NCBI RefSeq assembly: GCF_002128405.1
Contig: NZ_NETJ01000006.1
Span: 124,001 to 188,000, forward strand
From: Gottfriedia solisilvae
GTDB lineage: Bacteria > Bacillota > Bacilli > Bacillales > Bacillaceae_G
Direction of reading: 5' to 3'
DNA: 64,000 bases
Shown: positions 7,800 through 16,906 of the stretch, piece after piece
Numbering within the stretch: position 1 is the stretch's first letter
Layout: each line of letters begins with the position of its first letter
The notes under the pieces: generated by a model
Databases searched by the model: none
Told to the model about the DNA's origin: nothing
The model's input: the letters and a program-made list of their open reading frames with translations, nothing else
Made by a program: the position numbers and the translations under genes

Positions 7800-9518
7800 A
7801 TGAAAGTGGAAGCGCTTCCTGTGAAAAATGGTCATTTTAATTTAACGAATTATGAAGAGAGTTATCAAAACTTTGATTGGAAAGAAGTAGAAAAAGAGTT
7901 CTCTTTTAATACTACACAAAAGTTTAATGTAGCATATGAGGCGATTGATCGTCATGCAAATTCCCACCGCAAAGATAAGATTGCTTTGTATTATAAAGAC
8001 GACGAGCGTAATGAAAAATATACATTTGGAGAAATGAAAACCAATTCTGATAAAGCTGCAAATGTGTTGAAACAATATGGTGATATTGAGAAGGGCGACC
8101 GCGTATTTATTTTCATGCCACGTCAGCCAGAATTATATTTTGCATTACTTGGTGCTTTGAAATTAGGTGCAATAGTAGGGCCTTTATTTGAAGCTTTTAT
8201 GGAAGGTGCAGTAAAGGATCGTTTAGAAGACAGTGAAGCAAAAGTTATTATTACAACGCCAGCTTTATTATCTCGTATACCAATCAATGATTTGCCTTCA
8301 TTGAAAACGATATTTCTTGTAGGAAATGATGTTAACGAAGGCGGTAAATTTGTTGATTTCACTACTCGTTTTAAGGAAGCAAATGCTGACTTTGATATTA
8401 CATGGTTAAACCGTGATGACGGTTTAATTTTACACTATACTTCTGGCTCAACTGGAAAGCCAAAAGGCGTACTTCATGTTCAACAAGCGATGATTCAGCA
8501 TTATCAAACTGGTAAATGGGTATTAGATATTAAAGAAGATGATATTTATTGGTGTACAGCTGATCCAGGTTGGGTAACAGGAACATCTTATGGTATTTTC
8601 GGCCCATGGTTAAATGGTGCATCAAATGTAGTATTGGGTGGTAGATTTAGCCCTGATACTTGGTATGAAACGATTCAAAACTTTGGTGTCACAATTTGGT
8701 ATAGTGCTCCAACTGCGTTCCGTATGTTAATGGGTGCAGGTGAAGATGTTCTTAAAAAATATAATTTAAGTTCACTACGTCATATATTAAGTGTAGGAGA
8801 ACCATTAAACCCTGAGGTAGTTCGTTGGGGGGCAAAGGTGTTCGACTTACGTATTCATGATACATGGTGGATGACAGAAACGGGTGCGCAGTTAATTTGT
8901 AATTACCCATGTATGCCGATTCGACCAGGCTCAATGGGAAAACCATTACCAGGAGTTGTGGCAGCAATCGTGGATAATAACGGTAAAGAGGTTGCACCAT
9001 ATACGATGGGGAATCTAGCGATTAAAAAAGGTTGGCCATCAATGATGCATACGATTTGGAATAATGAGGCAAAATTCCAATCTTATTTTTTAAACGATGA
9101 ATGGTATGTATCTGGTGACTCTGCTTACATGGATGAGGATGGATATTTCTGGTTCCAAGGACGAGTTGATGATGTAATCATGACGTCAGGTGAGCGTGTA
9201 GGACCATTTGAAGTTGAAAGTAAACTTGTTGAACATCCAGCTATTGCTGAAGCTGGAGTTATTGGTATCCCAGATCCAGTTCGTGGAGAAATTATAAAAG
9301 CCTTTGTTGCACTTCGTGATGGTTACGTGGCAACTGATGAGTTGAAAGAAGAAATTCGTAACTTTGTCAAAGTTGGCTTAGCGGCACATGCTGCACCAAG
9401 ACAAATTGAATTCCGAGATAAACTACCAAAAACACGTAGCGGTAAAATCATGCGTAGGGTGTTAAAAGCATGGGAATTAAACCTACCTACAGGTGACTTA
9501 TCAACGATGGAAGACTAA
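7800..9518 (+). CDS. acsA: Acetyl-CoA synthetase AcsA
   Basis: This 572-residue ANL-superfamily ligase activates acetate to acetyl-CoA via acetyl-AMP. The P-loop-like LHYTSGSTGKPKG motif is at 211-223. The C-terminal catalytic lysine in SGKIMRR is Lys549, which is also the residue number AcuA acetylates in B. subtilis. Length and motifs match B. subtilis AcsA throughout. ATG at 7800 follows GAGGAGGG. It is divergent from acuABC, so the enzyme and its acetylation/deacetylation pair are encoded side by side. It works on acetate made by AckA when preferred sugars run out. Confidence 0.96.
   Translation: MKVEALPVKNGHFNLTNYEESYQNFDWKEVEKEFSFNTTQKFNVAYEAIDRHANSHRKDKIALYYKDDERNEKYTFGEMKTNSDKAANVLKQYGDIEKGDRVFIFMPRQPELYFALLGALKLGAIVGPLFEAFMEGAVKDRLEDSEAKVIITTPALLSRIPINDLPSLKTIFLVGNDVNEGGKFVDFTTRFKEANADFDITWLNRDDGLILHYTSGSTGKPKGVLHVQQAMIQHYQTGKWVLDIKEDDIYWCTADPGWVTGTSYGIFGPWLNGASNVVLGGRFSPDTWYETIQNFGVTIWYSAPTAFRMLMGAGEDVLKKYNLSSLRHILSVGEPLNPEVVRWGAKVFDLRIHDTWWMTETGAQLICNYPCMPIRPGSMGKPLPGVVAAIVDNNGKEVAPYTMGNLAIKKGWPSMMHTIWNNEAKFQSYFLNDEWYVSGDSAYMDEDGYFWFQGRVDDVIMTSGERVGPFEVESKLVEHPAIAEAGVIGIPDPVRGEIIKAFVALRDGYVATDELKEEIRNFVKVGLAAHAAPRQIEFRDKLPKTRSGKIMRRVLKAWELNLPTGDLSTMED
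7808..7819. promoter_or_regulatory. cre-like perfect palindrome inside acsA start
   Basis: GGAAGCGCTTCC is a perfect 12-bp palindrome around AGCGCT, a cre-like core, placed about 35-45 bases after the predicted acsA transcription start. Roadblock-type CcpA sites occur at such positions. It departs from the cre consensus at the outer bases. Confidence 0.4.
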
Positions 9519-9534
9519 TAAAAATTATTTTGAT

Positions 9535-9567
9535 GGAAACTCTTTTTTAGGATGTTTCCTTCTTTTT
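9535..9567 (+). terminator. Terminator after acsA
   Basis: GGAAAC/GTTTCC stem with a T-rich tail. Confidence 0.75.
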
Positions 9568-9646
9568 TTAAAAATAAAAAATCAGTTTAAAGAACAATTT
9601 TCTACAATTTCGAATAATTTAATATAGAAAAATTGTAAAAACATAT

Positions 9647-9676
9647 TTGACTTACTAGAATTATCTGTGTTATAAA
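9647..9676 (+). promoter_or_regulatory. Promoter of the tyrS T-box leader
   Basis: TTGACT (9647-9652) and TATAAA (9671-9676) are 18 bases apart, just before the T-box leader. This is a good sigma-A match. Confidence 0.7.
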
Positions 9677-9689
9677 TGTTTCATAACAT

Positions 9690-9955
9690 TTTAATAGTGA
9701 GCGTTGAAAGGTTTAGTAGTGTGAATGGAATTGTCTCAGAGAGCTAATGGTTGGTGAGAATTAGCACAAACATTGACATGAATTACACCCTGGAGCATTC
9801 TTTTTCGACATTTGTTATACATAACAAACTAGGATAAGAACGGTTAACAGCCGTTAATTGTATGAGAGGTAGTCTAAATTTAATTGGCTACAACTAGGGT
9901 GGTACCGCGATTTTAATTATTCGTCCCTACTGTTTAACAGTAGGGACTTTTTATT
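9690..9955 (+). promoter_or_regulatory. Tyrosine T-box riboswitch of tyrS
   Basis: The leader carries the standard T-box parts: AG-bulge/GAGAGC region near 9740, GGTTGGTG near 9750, a specifier UAC at 9784-9786 (tyrosine codon, followed by A), the T-box core AACTAGGGTGGTACCGCG at 9892-9909, and a terminator stem GTCCCTACTG/CAGTAGGGAC followed by T residues at about 9923-9955. Uncharged tRNA-Tyr should pair with the UAC specifier and stabilise the antiterminator, switching on tyrS when tyrosine is scarce. The downstream tyrosyl-tRNA synthetase confirms the specificity. Confidence 0.95.
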
Positions 9956-9995
9956 TTGGTTTGAAAAATGACGATTTAAGGATAGAGAGGATTGA

Positions 9996-11261
<1,266 letters not shown>

Positions 11262-11274
11262 TGAATAAACAGTG

Positions 11275-11540
11275 AACGAAAAAGCAGTAGTATGATTGTC
11301 ACTAGATACAGAGAGCGAGTGGTTGGTGTGAACTCGTCTAAACAATCAGCGAATTACATTTCGGGAGTTTTCTTTTCGTAGTTAGAGATTCTAATGAAGG
11401 GAAGAACGTAAGTCTACGTTACAGATTTCGAGTGATAAAGAAAAAACTTTTAATTTGATTTAAAGTGAATTTTCTTTATAACTAGGGTGGTAACGCGATC
11501 GAGGTCGTCCCTATTTTTATAGGGATAACCTCGATTTTTT
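11275..11540 (+). promoter_or_regulatory. Second tyrosine T-box riboswitch, upstream of GNAT and NhaC genes
   Basis: A full second T-box follows tyrS: ACAGAGAGC near 11308, GGTTGGTG near 11331, specifier UAC at 11355-11357 in the same GAATTACA context as the first leader, T-box core AACTAGGGTGGTAACGCG at 11480-11497, and a terminator stem ATCGAGGT/ACCTCGAT with inner GTCCC/GGGA pairs and a T-run (11498-11541). It should make the downstream GNAT/NhaC operon respond to tRNA-Tyr charging. No clear separate promoter is seen between tyrS and this leader, so read-through from tyrS is possible. Confidence 0.92.
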
Positions 11541-11565
11541 TATTTTAAAAAAAGGGGGTTAATTT

Positions 11566-12027
11566 ATGGAAATGATTCTAACTAAAGATTACGGAATATT
11601 GGCAAAATTGAATGAGAGTGTACAGAATTTACATGCTGAACTCTTTCCAGAGCAATTTAAAATACACAATATAGATGAAGTAACTGAGTTTTTTAAAGAA
11701 GTAGTAAATAAGCCAAACCATCTATTTTTATTAATAAAAGATGAAGATGATTTTGTCGGGTACGCATGGATTGAATTAAAAAATTCTCAAGAAACTCAAT
11801 TTAAGAAAGCTTTCCGTACTTTGTATGTTCACCAAATAAATATAGTCGAAGGTCAACGAAATAGAGGATACGGATCTTTTATCATTCATAAAATAGCAGG
11901 TTTTGCTCGTGAGCATCAAATGAATAGAATTGAATTGGATTACTGGACGGATAACAGAATTGCAAAGAATTTTTATGAAAAATTAGGATTTAAAAAATTT
12001 AGAGAACATGTATTTATGGAAATTTAA
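11566..12027 (+). CDS. GNAT family N-acetyltransferase
   Basis: This is a 153-residue single-domain GNAT protein. The acetyl-CoA-binding motif A is visible as GQRNRGYGS at about residues 104-112, and the C-terminal FYEKLGFKKF is typical of the family. The substrate is not identifiable from sequence. It has an AAAGGGGG ribosome site and lies 25 bases after the T-box terminator and 29 bases before the NhaC-type transporter gene, so both genes should share tyrosine control. This suggests, without proof, a role in amine or amino acid modification related to tyrosine. Confidence 0.85.
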   Translation: MEMILTKDYGILAKLNESVQNLHAELFPEQFKIHNIDEVTEFFKEVVNKPNHLFLLIKDEDDFVGYAWIELKNSQETQFKKAFRTLYVHQINIVEGQRNRGYGSFIIHKIAGFAREHQMNRIELDYWTDNRIAKNFYEKLGFKKFREHVFMEI

Positions 12028-12056
12028 ACATTACAATTAAAGAGGAGATACGCGTC

Positions 12057-13436
12057 ATGAAAAACATTGAATTAATATCAATAATAGGATTATTCACATT
12101 AATTATGTCTAGTTGTCTAGTTATATTAAAAACAGAACCACACATTCCATTATTACTATGTGTAGTAAGTTTAGCTATTTTTGGAGTTACGAAAGGGTTT
12201 AAATGGGAACAAATTGAAAATGGTATGAAAAAAGGAATACAAAATGGTCTTTCACCTACATTAATTTTAATGATGATCGGACTATTAATTGGTTCTTGGA
12301 TGTTAAGTGGAACAGTTCCAACCTTACTTTTTTACGGGATTTCAGTTCTTTCGGCTAAATGGTTTGCCATTAGTGCAATTTTTATAACGATTATCGTAGC
12401 TAGTTTTACTGGAAGTACATTCACTACGATAGGAACAGTAGGCGTAGCATTAATGGGGATCGCACATATTATGGGTGTCTCTCCAGCAATTGCAGCAGGT
12501 GCAATTATTTGTGGTGCATGCTTTGGAGATAAAATGTCACCAATTTCAGATACAACAAATTTCGTACCAAGTATATTAGGAATTAAAGTAAATGAACACA
12601 TCCGTCATATGGCATTTACAACAATCCCAGCTTTAATTGTAACGATTATATTGTTTTTAATTATTGGTATGGGACATGGACATTCTGATATGGATCAAGT
12701 AAACGAAATGAAAAAAGCAATAGCTACAAGCTTTGAAATTAATCCCTTTTTATTAATCCCTTGTATCATTGTATTTATCATGTCATTTAAAGGATTTTCA
12801 ACTTTACCAACAATGTCTGCAGGAATCATCAGTTCAATTATTTTAGCATTTATTATCCAAAAGGGAGTGTCATTAGAACAAGTATTTACGACACTTCAAA
12901 GCGGTTTCCAATTAGATACAGGGAATGAAATGCTAAACTCAATTGTAAATCGTGGTGGCTTACAATCTATGATGTGGTCTGTTTCATTAATTTTTATTGC
13001 ACTTGCTTTAGGTGGATTATTACAAGAACTTAGAGTGTTTGATACAGTTATTAAATCATTAATTAATTTAAGACGAAAAGGTAATATCGTTATTGCTAGT
13101 ACTTTGTCAGCAGTCGGTGTGAACTTGTTAACAGGAGAACAATATCTTTCAATTTTACTGCCAGGCCAATTATTAAAGGATGTATTTATTAAAAGAAATA
13201 TACCGCTTAAAAACTTATCAAGAGCACTTGAAGATGGCGGAACATTATTCAACCCAATTGTTCCTTGGAGTGTAAGTGGTGCATTTTTTGCAGCGACATT
13301 AGGTGTTCCAGTATTAGAATATTTACCATTTGCTTTTATCCTATTTATTACACCATTATTTAGTATCATTGCAGCGATTATAGGGAAAAGTTTAGATGGT
13401 GAAAATGAAATGAAAGATTCAAGAAAAATTGCATAA
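12057..13436 (+). CDS. NhaC-family Na+/H+ antiporter-like transporter, probable tyrosine carrier
   Basis: This 459-residue polytopic membrane protein has about 11-12 hydrophobic segments and the NhaC family core (GACFGDKMSPISDTTN, about residues 155-170). Annotated members exchange Na+/H+ or organic substrates such as malate and lactate. Here the gene is the second of an operon behind a tyrosine T-box, so tyrosine uptake is the more likely job. Comparative T-box studies have proposed NhaC-type carriers as tyrosine transporters; I recall this but cannot check it here. GAGGAG precedes the ATG. Family call high, substrate inferred. Confidence 0.85.
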   Translation: MKNIELISIIGLFTLIMSSCLVILKTEPHIPLLLCVVSLAIFGVTKGFKWEQIENGMKKGIQNGLSPTLILMMIGLLIGSWMLSGTVPTLLFYGISVLSAKWFAISAIFITIIVASFTGSTFTTIGTVGVALMGIAHIMGVSPAIAAGAIICGACFGDKMSPISDTTNFVPSILGIKVNEHIRHMAFTTIPALIVTIILFLIIGMGHGHSDMDQVNEMKKAIATSFEINPFLLIPCIIVFIMSFKGFSTLPTMSAGIISSIILAFIIQKGVSLEQVFTTLQSGFQLDTGNEMLNSIVNRGGLQSMMWSVSLIFIALALGGLLQELRVFDTVIKSLINLRRKGNIVIASTLSAVGVNLLTGEQYLSILLPGQLLKDVFIKRNIPLKNLSRALEDGGTLFNPIVPWSVSGAFFAATLGVPVLEYLPFAFILFITPLFSIIAAIIGKSLDGENEMKDSRKIA

Positions 13437-13494
13437 ACAAGTTCTTTCTACGTAAACTAGTTTTTGTACTAACTGGTTAGATGGAGGGAAAGAA

Positions 13495-13629
13495 ATGAGT
13501 CATGCAGCAGGTGGTTCAAAGAAAAATCGTCCGAGTGATGCAAATCATGTAGATGCAAAAACGAAAGCTCATCAAAAAAGACTTTCGAAAGATCAACATG
13601 ATCCAATGGATGAAAAATATCCAAGATAA
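13495..13629 (+). CDS. Small basic hydrophilic protein, 44 residues
   Basis: A short open frame with a strong GGAGGG ribosome site 7 bases before the ATG is followed directly by a good terminator, so it is probably a real gene. The predicted 44-residue peptide is very hydrophilic and rich in Lys, Asp, His and Ser, starting MSHAAGG and ending MDEKYPR. It has no hydrophobic segment and no cysteine. I do not recognise the family. Small basic proteins of this type in spore formers are often made during sporulation, but nothing here proves that. Confidence 0.65.
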   Translation: MSHAAGGSKKNRPSDANHVDAKTKAHQKRLSKDQHDPMDEKYPR

Positions 13630-13642
13630 ATAAATATTGTAG

Positions 13643-13686
13643 GCAAACAATTTTATGGTAAAACATTTAATTGTTTGCTTTTTTTA
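13643..13686 (+). terminator. Terminator after the 44-residue gene
   Basis: GCAAACAAT/ATTGTTTGC stem followed by eight bases rich in T. Confidence 0.85.
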
Positions 13687-13751
13687 ATGAAAAGGTACTC
13701 AATTTTCGATACAATTAAAAATAAAATATGAAAGATTGAGGAAACCTTCAA

Positions 13752-14330
13752 ATGGGCTTTATTAAAATGATGACTTACTTCGTTCTATTTGGAATTTTTG
13801 TGTATGTATTTTGTTTTTTATTTATTGGTGTTAATAGTTATTTACAATATAAACATAAAGTGCCTAAAAATGCAGATTATATAATCGTCTTAGGGGCGGG
13901 GTTAAAGAAAAATAAACCAACATTAGCTCTGAAGTACAGAATTGAAACCGCAGCTGAATATGCAAAAGTAAATCCGAAAACAAAAATTATCGTTTCAGGT
14001 GGACAAGGTAAGGACGAACTGATTTCAGAAGCAGAGTGTATGAAAATTGAATTAATCAAACTAGGGATTGAAGAAGATAGAATAATAAAAGAGGATTTAT
14101 CTACAAATACATATGAGAATATGAAGTTCTCTAAGAATTATATTAAAGATAATGAAAAAGGAATTATTGTAACAAATGACTATCATTTATTTAGATCAAT
14201 CAAATTAGCTGAAAAACAGGGCTTACATATCGTTGGATTACCAGCAAAAACACCAACCGTTATTCTACCTACTGCATATATTAGAGAATGTTTATCTATT
14301 TTAAAAGCGCTATTTTATGATCATATTTAA
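13752..14330 (+). CDS. YdcF-family (DUF218) membrane-anchored protein
   Basis: The 192-residue protein has one N-terminal membrane segment (about 8-30) followed by a DUF218 domain: DYIIVLGAG near 42-50, the IVSGGQGKDE loop near 79-88, EDLSTNTYENM near 114-124 and TNDYHLFRS near 138-146. These are the conserved DUF218 signatures seen in SanA/YdcF proteins, which have been linked to cell envelope integrity; the reaction is not established. A TTGAGG ribosome site sits 10 bases upstream. It is monocistronic with no obvious partner. Confidence 0.85.
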   Translation: MGFIKMMTYFVLFGIFVYVFCFLFIGVNSYLQYKHKVPKNADYIIVLGAGLKKNKPTLALKYRIETAAEYAKVNPKTKIIVSGGQGKDELISEAECMKIELIKLGIEEDRIIKEDLSTNTYENMKFSKNYIKDNEKGIIVTNDYHLFRSIKLAEKQGLHIVGLPAKTPTVILPTAYIRECLSILKALFYDHI

Positions 14331-14486
14331 TTGATTTAATAGATTTCATTAACTATATTTTTTGTATATGAAAAAATATTGAAATAATAGGTTTATATGT
14401 GTTATTGTCCGTTACTTTTTTTCAAATTTTACATTTTATATTATATGGACAAAGCTTGTCCAAATACTATAATAGGAGAGATAGAA

Positions 14487-14858
14487 TTGGGTACTAAAAT
14501 TTTATCTACTGGTGTATTAAGAAGACATTCTGACACATCATTTCTAACAGTTGAAGCAATGAATGCTGATCCAGATAGCTTTCGTTCTGTAACGGTTCAA
14601 ATGTATGATTGGTCTACAGGCTCACCGGTAATTTTACCAATGGTAGATCCTTCAACAATTTTAATTCCCCCAAGTCAATATCGCACTTTTAGATCATTAG
14701 CTCTGCCAGCAACTGTTTATGCGTATGAAGTAAGAATTTTTCATCCGAAAGACAAAGACGTTGTAGTGAGTACTTTTGGATTAAGTGCTCTAGAGTTTGA
14801 TCCACAAATGGGTAATAACGCGGTACAACATGATTTGGCAAGATTAAGCTTAAAGTAA
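14487..14858 (+). CDS. Hypothetical protein, possible beta-rich surface or spore-layer protein
   Basis: The likely product has 123 residues and starts with TTG at 14487, preceded by AGGAGAG. An upstream in-frame start at 14397 would add an unrelated hydrophobic stretch with no ribosome site. It has no signal peptide or membrane segment and a pattern of alternating hydrophobic and polar residues suggesting a beta-sandwich (STGVLRRHSDTSFLTVEAMN). I do not recognise a named family; similar short beta-rich proteins occur in spore formers. It is followed by its own terminator. The function is unknown. Confidence 0.65.
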   Translation: MGTKILSTGVLRRHSDTSFLTVEAMNADPDSFRSVTVQMYDWSTGSPVILPMVDPSTILIPPSQYRTFRSLALPATVYAYEVRIFHPKDKDVVVSTFGLSALEFDPQMGNNAVQHDLARLSLK

Positions 14859-14894
14859 CAGTAGTTTGACTTCATTAAAAACACCTCTCTTTTT

Positions 14895-14922
14895 GGCTCT
14901 CGAATAATTCGAGGCCTTTTTT
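14895..14922 (+). terminator. Terminator after the 123-residue hypothetical gene
   Basis: GGC plus CTCGAA/TTCGAG plus GCC stem, then six T residues. Confidence 0.85.
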
Positions 14923-14925
14923 GTT

Positions 14926-15247
14926 ACATAAATCAAAGACATTGACTAGATCTATTTATGAAAGTTTTAGGTAAAGAAATGTGGGTTAGTGAGACTGATT
15001 ATGTTAATGGAGAAAATTACCTAGATGGGAGTAAACTTAGTAAAAAAATAAAATAATGAAATTACCCCTATTTTTGTAGCAGGATTTTAATTGCCTATCC
15101 TTGGATTACTATGTATGTAGAGTTCATAAATAAAACGATCTTCAAGTCGAAGATCGTTTTAACAAAAAAATCTTTAATATTATTCCAAAGTTTAGTACCC
15201 CTAAAAGCGCACCTTTTTATAATATTAAAAAGGAGTTCGATGACAAA
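14926..15247. other. Gene-poor stretch with one strong hairpin
   Basis: No convincing gene. A 32-codon open frame at 14958-15056 has no ribosome site and looks like chance or a remnant. The only clear structure is the hairpin at 15132-15160. Confidence 0.5.
15132..15160. terminator. Perfect 12-bp hairpin, terminator-like
   Basis: AAAACGATCTTC/GAAGATCGTTTT with a 5-base loop, symmetric A/T ends. It can act on either strand, yet no gene ends just before it on the plus strand. Confidence 0.6.
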
Positions 15248-15436
15248 ATGGAAATTCTCTCCGTTTATCTAATTATCGGGGTATTGTTTAGTGTATCAAT
15301 ATATGCGATGGCAGATTTTCGACCTTGGTATGTTTTTTCTGCATTGTGTTTTGCTTGGTTACCTTTAATATTCATTGGCATGATTTTAATTTTATTTATG
15401 GATTTAGAAGAAATCTCCAATAAGCTAAACAGATAA
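15248..15436 (+). CDS. Small two-span membrane protein, 62 residues
   Basis: The predicted 62-residue protein is almost entirely two hydrophobic helices (about 4-21 and 28-51) with a short charged tail (EEISNKLNR). An AAGGAG site lies 13 bases upstream, a little far. An ATG at 15240 nearer the site opens only a 10-codon frame and could be a leader peptide. Its 3' end overlaps the convergent mraY-like gene by 41 bases, an unusual arrangement. It is probably real but unrecognised. Confidence 0.5.
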   Translation: MEILSVYLIIGVLFSVSIYAMADFRPWYVFSALCFAWLPLIFIGMILILFMDLEEISNKLNR

Positions 15437-16352
15437 AAACACAAAACCAAGAAATTAATCCAAAAACCGTGACAATCGTATTTTCGGACCACCCATATTT
15501 TAAGCTAAAGTGATAGTGAATCGGTGTCATTCTGAAAATACGCTTACGAGTAAGTTTAAATGTCCAAACTTGTAAAATAACCGAAAGTACTTCAGCAAAA
15601 TATATAAAGAACAAAATGGGAATTAATAATTCAACTTTCTCAAGAACAGCAAGAAATGATAGTGATCCCCCTATAGCTAAAGATCCCGTATCCCCCATAA
15701 AAGCTTTGGCAGGATATATATTATAAATGAGAAAGCCGAGTAAACATCCAATCATAATTAAACAAAAAATTTGCACCTCGAATCTTTCTGAAACCATAAA
15801 AAAGAAAAAGTATGTAGGGATTGCAACGACTCCTAAAAGACCGTCTAAACCATCAGTGAAGTTAATGGCATTTGCAGAACCTACGACAAATAATATGATG
15901 ACAAAAACATATAACACCATTGGAAGCTCCAAGGAAATATTTTTATAAATATTAATGTTGGTGTCTATATCTAGTACGTTGATCATGTAAAAAAGCAAAG
16001 TACCTGTAAAAATAAATTGAAAAATAAGTTTGGTCTTACCCGAGACTCCACCTGGATCTTGACGAGAAGCTTTCCAAAAATCGTCCAAAAACCCAATAAA
16101 ACTAAAAAGAATGTATGTAATGGACAAGAAATACATTAATGGCGTAGGTGAAAAAAGAATTGATACTATAATTCCTACAAAAAGAATAATTCCAAACATT
16201 AACGGTGTACCTTTTTTTAACTGGTGATCTGAAGGAAGTTCTTTTCTTATCGGTTGAATGAGCCTAAGTTGTCTCAAGATAGCAATTAATAGTGGAGATA
16301 AAATTGAAACAGCTACAAAAGAAATTAAAGCTGGGATTATTTGATTAATCAC
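15396..16352 (-). CDS. MraY-like phospho-N-acetylmuramoyl-pentapeptide transferase paralogue
   Basis: This 318-residue polytopic membrane protein of the MraY/WecA family links a sugar-phosphate to undecaprenyl phosphate. Visible motifs are Asp90-Asp91, NFTDGLDG at 164-171, the MGDTGS aspartate at 221 and a C-terminal PIHYHF. Canonical MraY has His-His-His there; here the middle position is Tyr (His279-Tyr-His281). The principal mraY normally lies in the mur/fts cluster, so this isolated gene is probably a second, specialised copy. Start is GTG with AAAAGGAG upstream. Family call firm; exact substrate uncertain. Confidence 0.82.
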   Translation of the reverse strand: MINQIIPALISFVAVSILSPLLIAILRQLRLIQPIRKELPSDHQLKKGTPLMFGIILFVGIIVSILFSPTPLMYFLSITYILFSFIGFLDDFWKASRQDPGGVSGKTKLIFQFIFTGTLLFYMINVLDIDTNINIYKNISLELPMVLYVFVIILFVVGSANAINFTDGLDGLLGVVAIPTYFFFFMVSERFEVQIFCLIMIGCLLGFLIYNIYPAKAFMGDTGSLAIGGSLSFLAVLEKVELLIPILFFIYFAEVLSVILQVWTFKLTRKRIFRMTPIHYHFSLKYGWSENTIVTVFGLISWFCVFICLAYWRFLLNP

Positions 16353-16670
16353 TTTTCATTTACTCCTTTTCTCAATATTATCTATAATAAGTTCTAAAAA
16401 AAACAATCAATTCCTCTATTTCATACAATCCAATATAATGGGTTCCTATGAAACAAACAATTTTCTTTGATGTGAAACAAGAAGATATCCGCATTCAATC
16501 GATTTCTTTCTTATTAAAAATACACCTGAAAAAATTTCTATGAATATTTAATACAATTATTAAATATTAATCTTGAAATAAGTTCTTCATAAAACAGTGC
16601 TACTTTCGAAATCAAATCAGAGATTACATAATTCCTTATGCAACTAGCGGATTCGTTAGTTCAACAACAA

Positions 16671-16710
16671 ACAGAGGATGATCATTATTCGATCATCCTC
16701 TGTTTTGCTT
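16671..16710 (+). terminator. Orphan terminator-like hairpin
   Basis: A perfect 13-bp stem ACAGAGGATGATC/GATCATCCTCTGT with a 7-base loop, followed by TTTTGCTT. No protein gene precedes it on the plus strand, so it may end a small RNA or a decayed gene. Confidence 0.6.
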
Positions 16711-16819
16711 CCCTGAAAAAACGTATTAATATTTCGTCCACTATGGTGCAGCAATTCTGTATGGAAAGCTATATAGTGATTCTACCGTCAGTAGAATTTG
16801 CAAAATTATAAAAATACAA

Positions 16820-16859
16820 CTATCAGTTGATAGGCTCTTATATAGGGGTGTGCTAAGAT
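16820..16859 (+). promoter_or_regulatory. Palindrome and extended -10 promoter of the repeat regulator
   Basis: CTATCAGTTGATAG (16820-16833), a 6-bp inverted repeat around GT, lies 20 bases before TGCTAAGAT (16851-16859), an extended -10 form. Spacing fits an operator just upstream of the promoter of the following XRE gene. Confidence 0.4.
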
Positions 16860-16906
16860 AAATTTAACAGTGCGCGCTGAACATTTTATTATTGGAGGAG
16901 TTTATA

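Larger units (their letters stand above)
16353..16906. other. Gene-free region of about 550 bases
   Basis: No supported gene. It holds an AT-only inverted repeat AATATTTAAT/ATTAAATATT (16543-16568), an orphan terminator-like hairpin (16671-16703), the palindrome CTATCAGTTGATAG (16820-16833) and an extended -10 box before the regulator gene. Confidence 0.55.

Noticed and set aside
14958-15056. 32-codon open frame starting MKVLGKEMW
   Set aside because: No ribosome site, no recognisable domain, and it lies in a gene-poor stretch. A chance frame or small remnant is more likely.
16638-16812. Open frame of about 57 codons running through the orphan hairpin
   Set aside because: Its start has no ribosome site and the frame passes through both arms of a perfect hairpin, so it is probably not coding.
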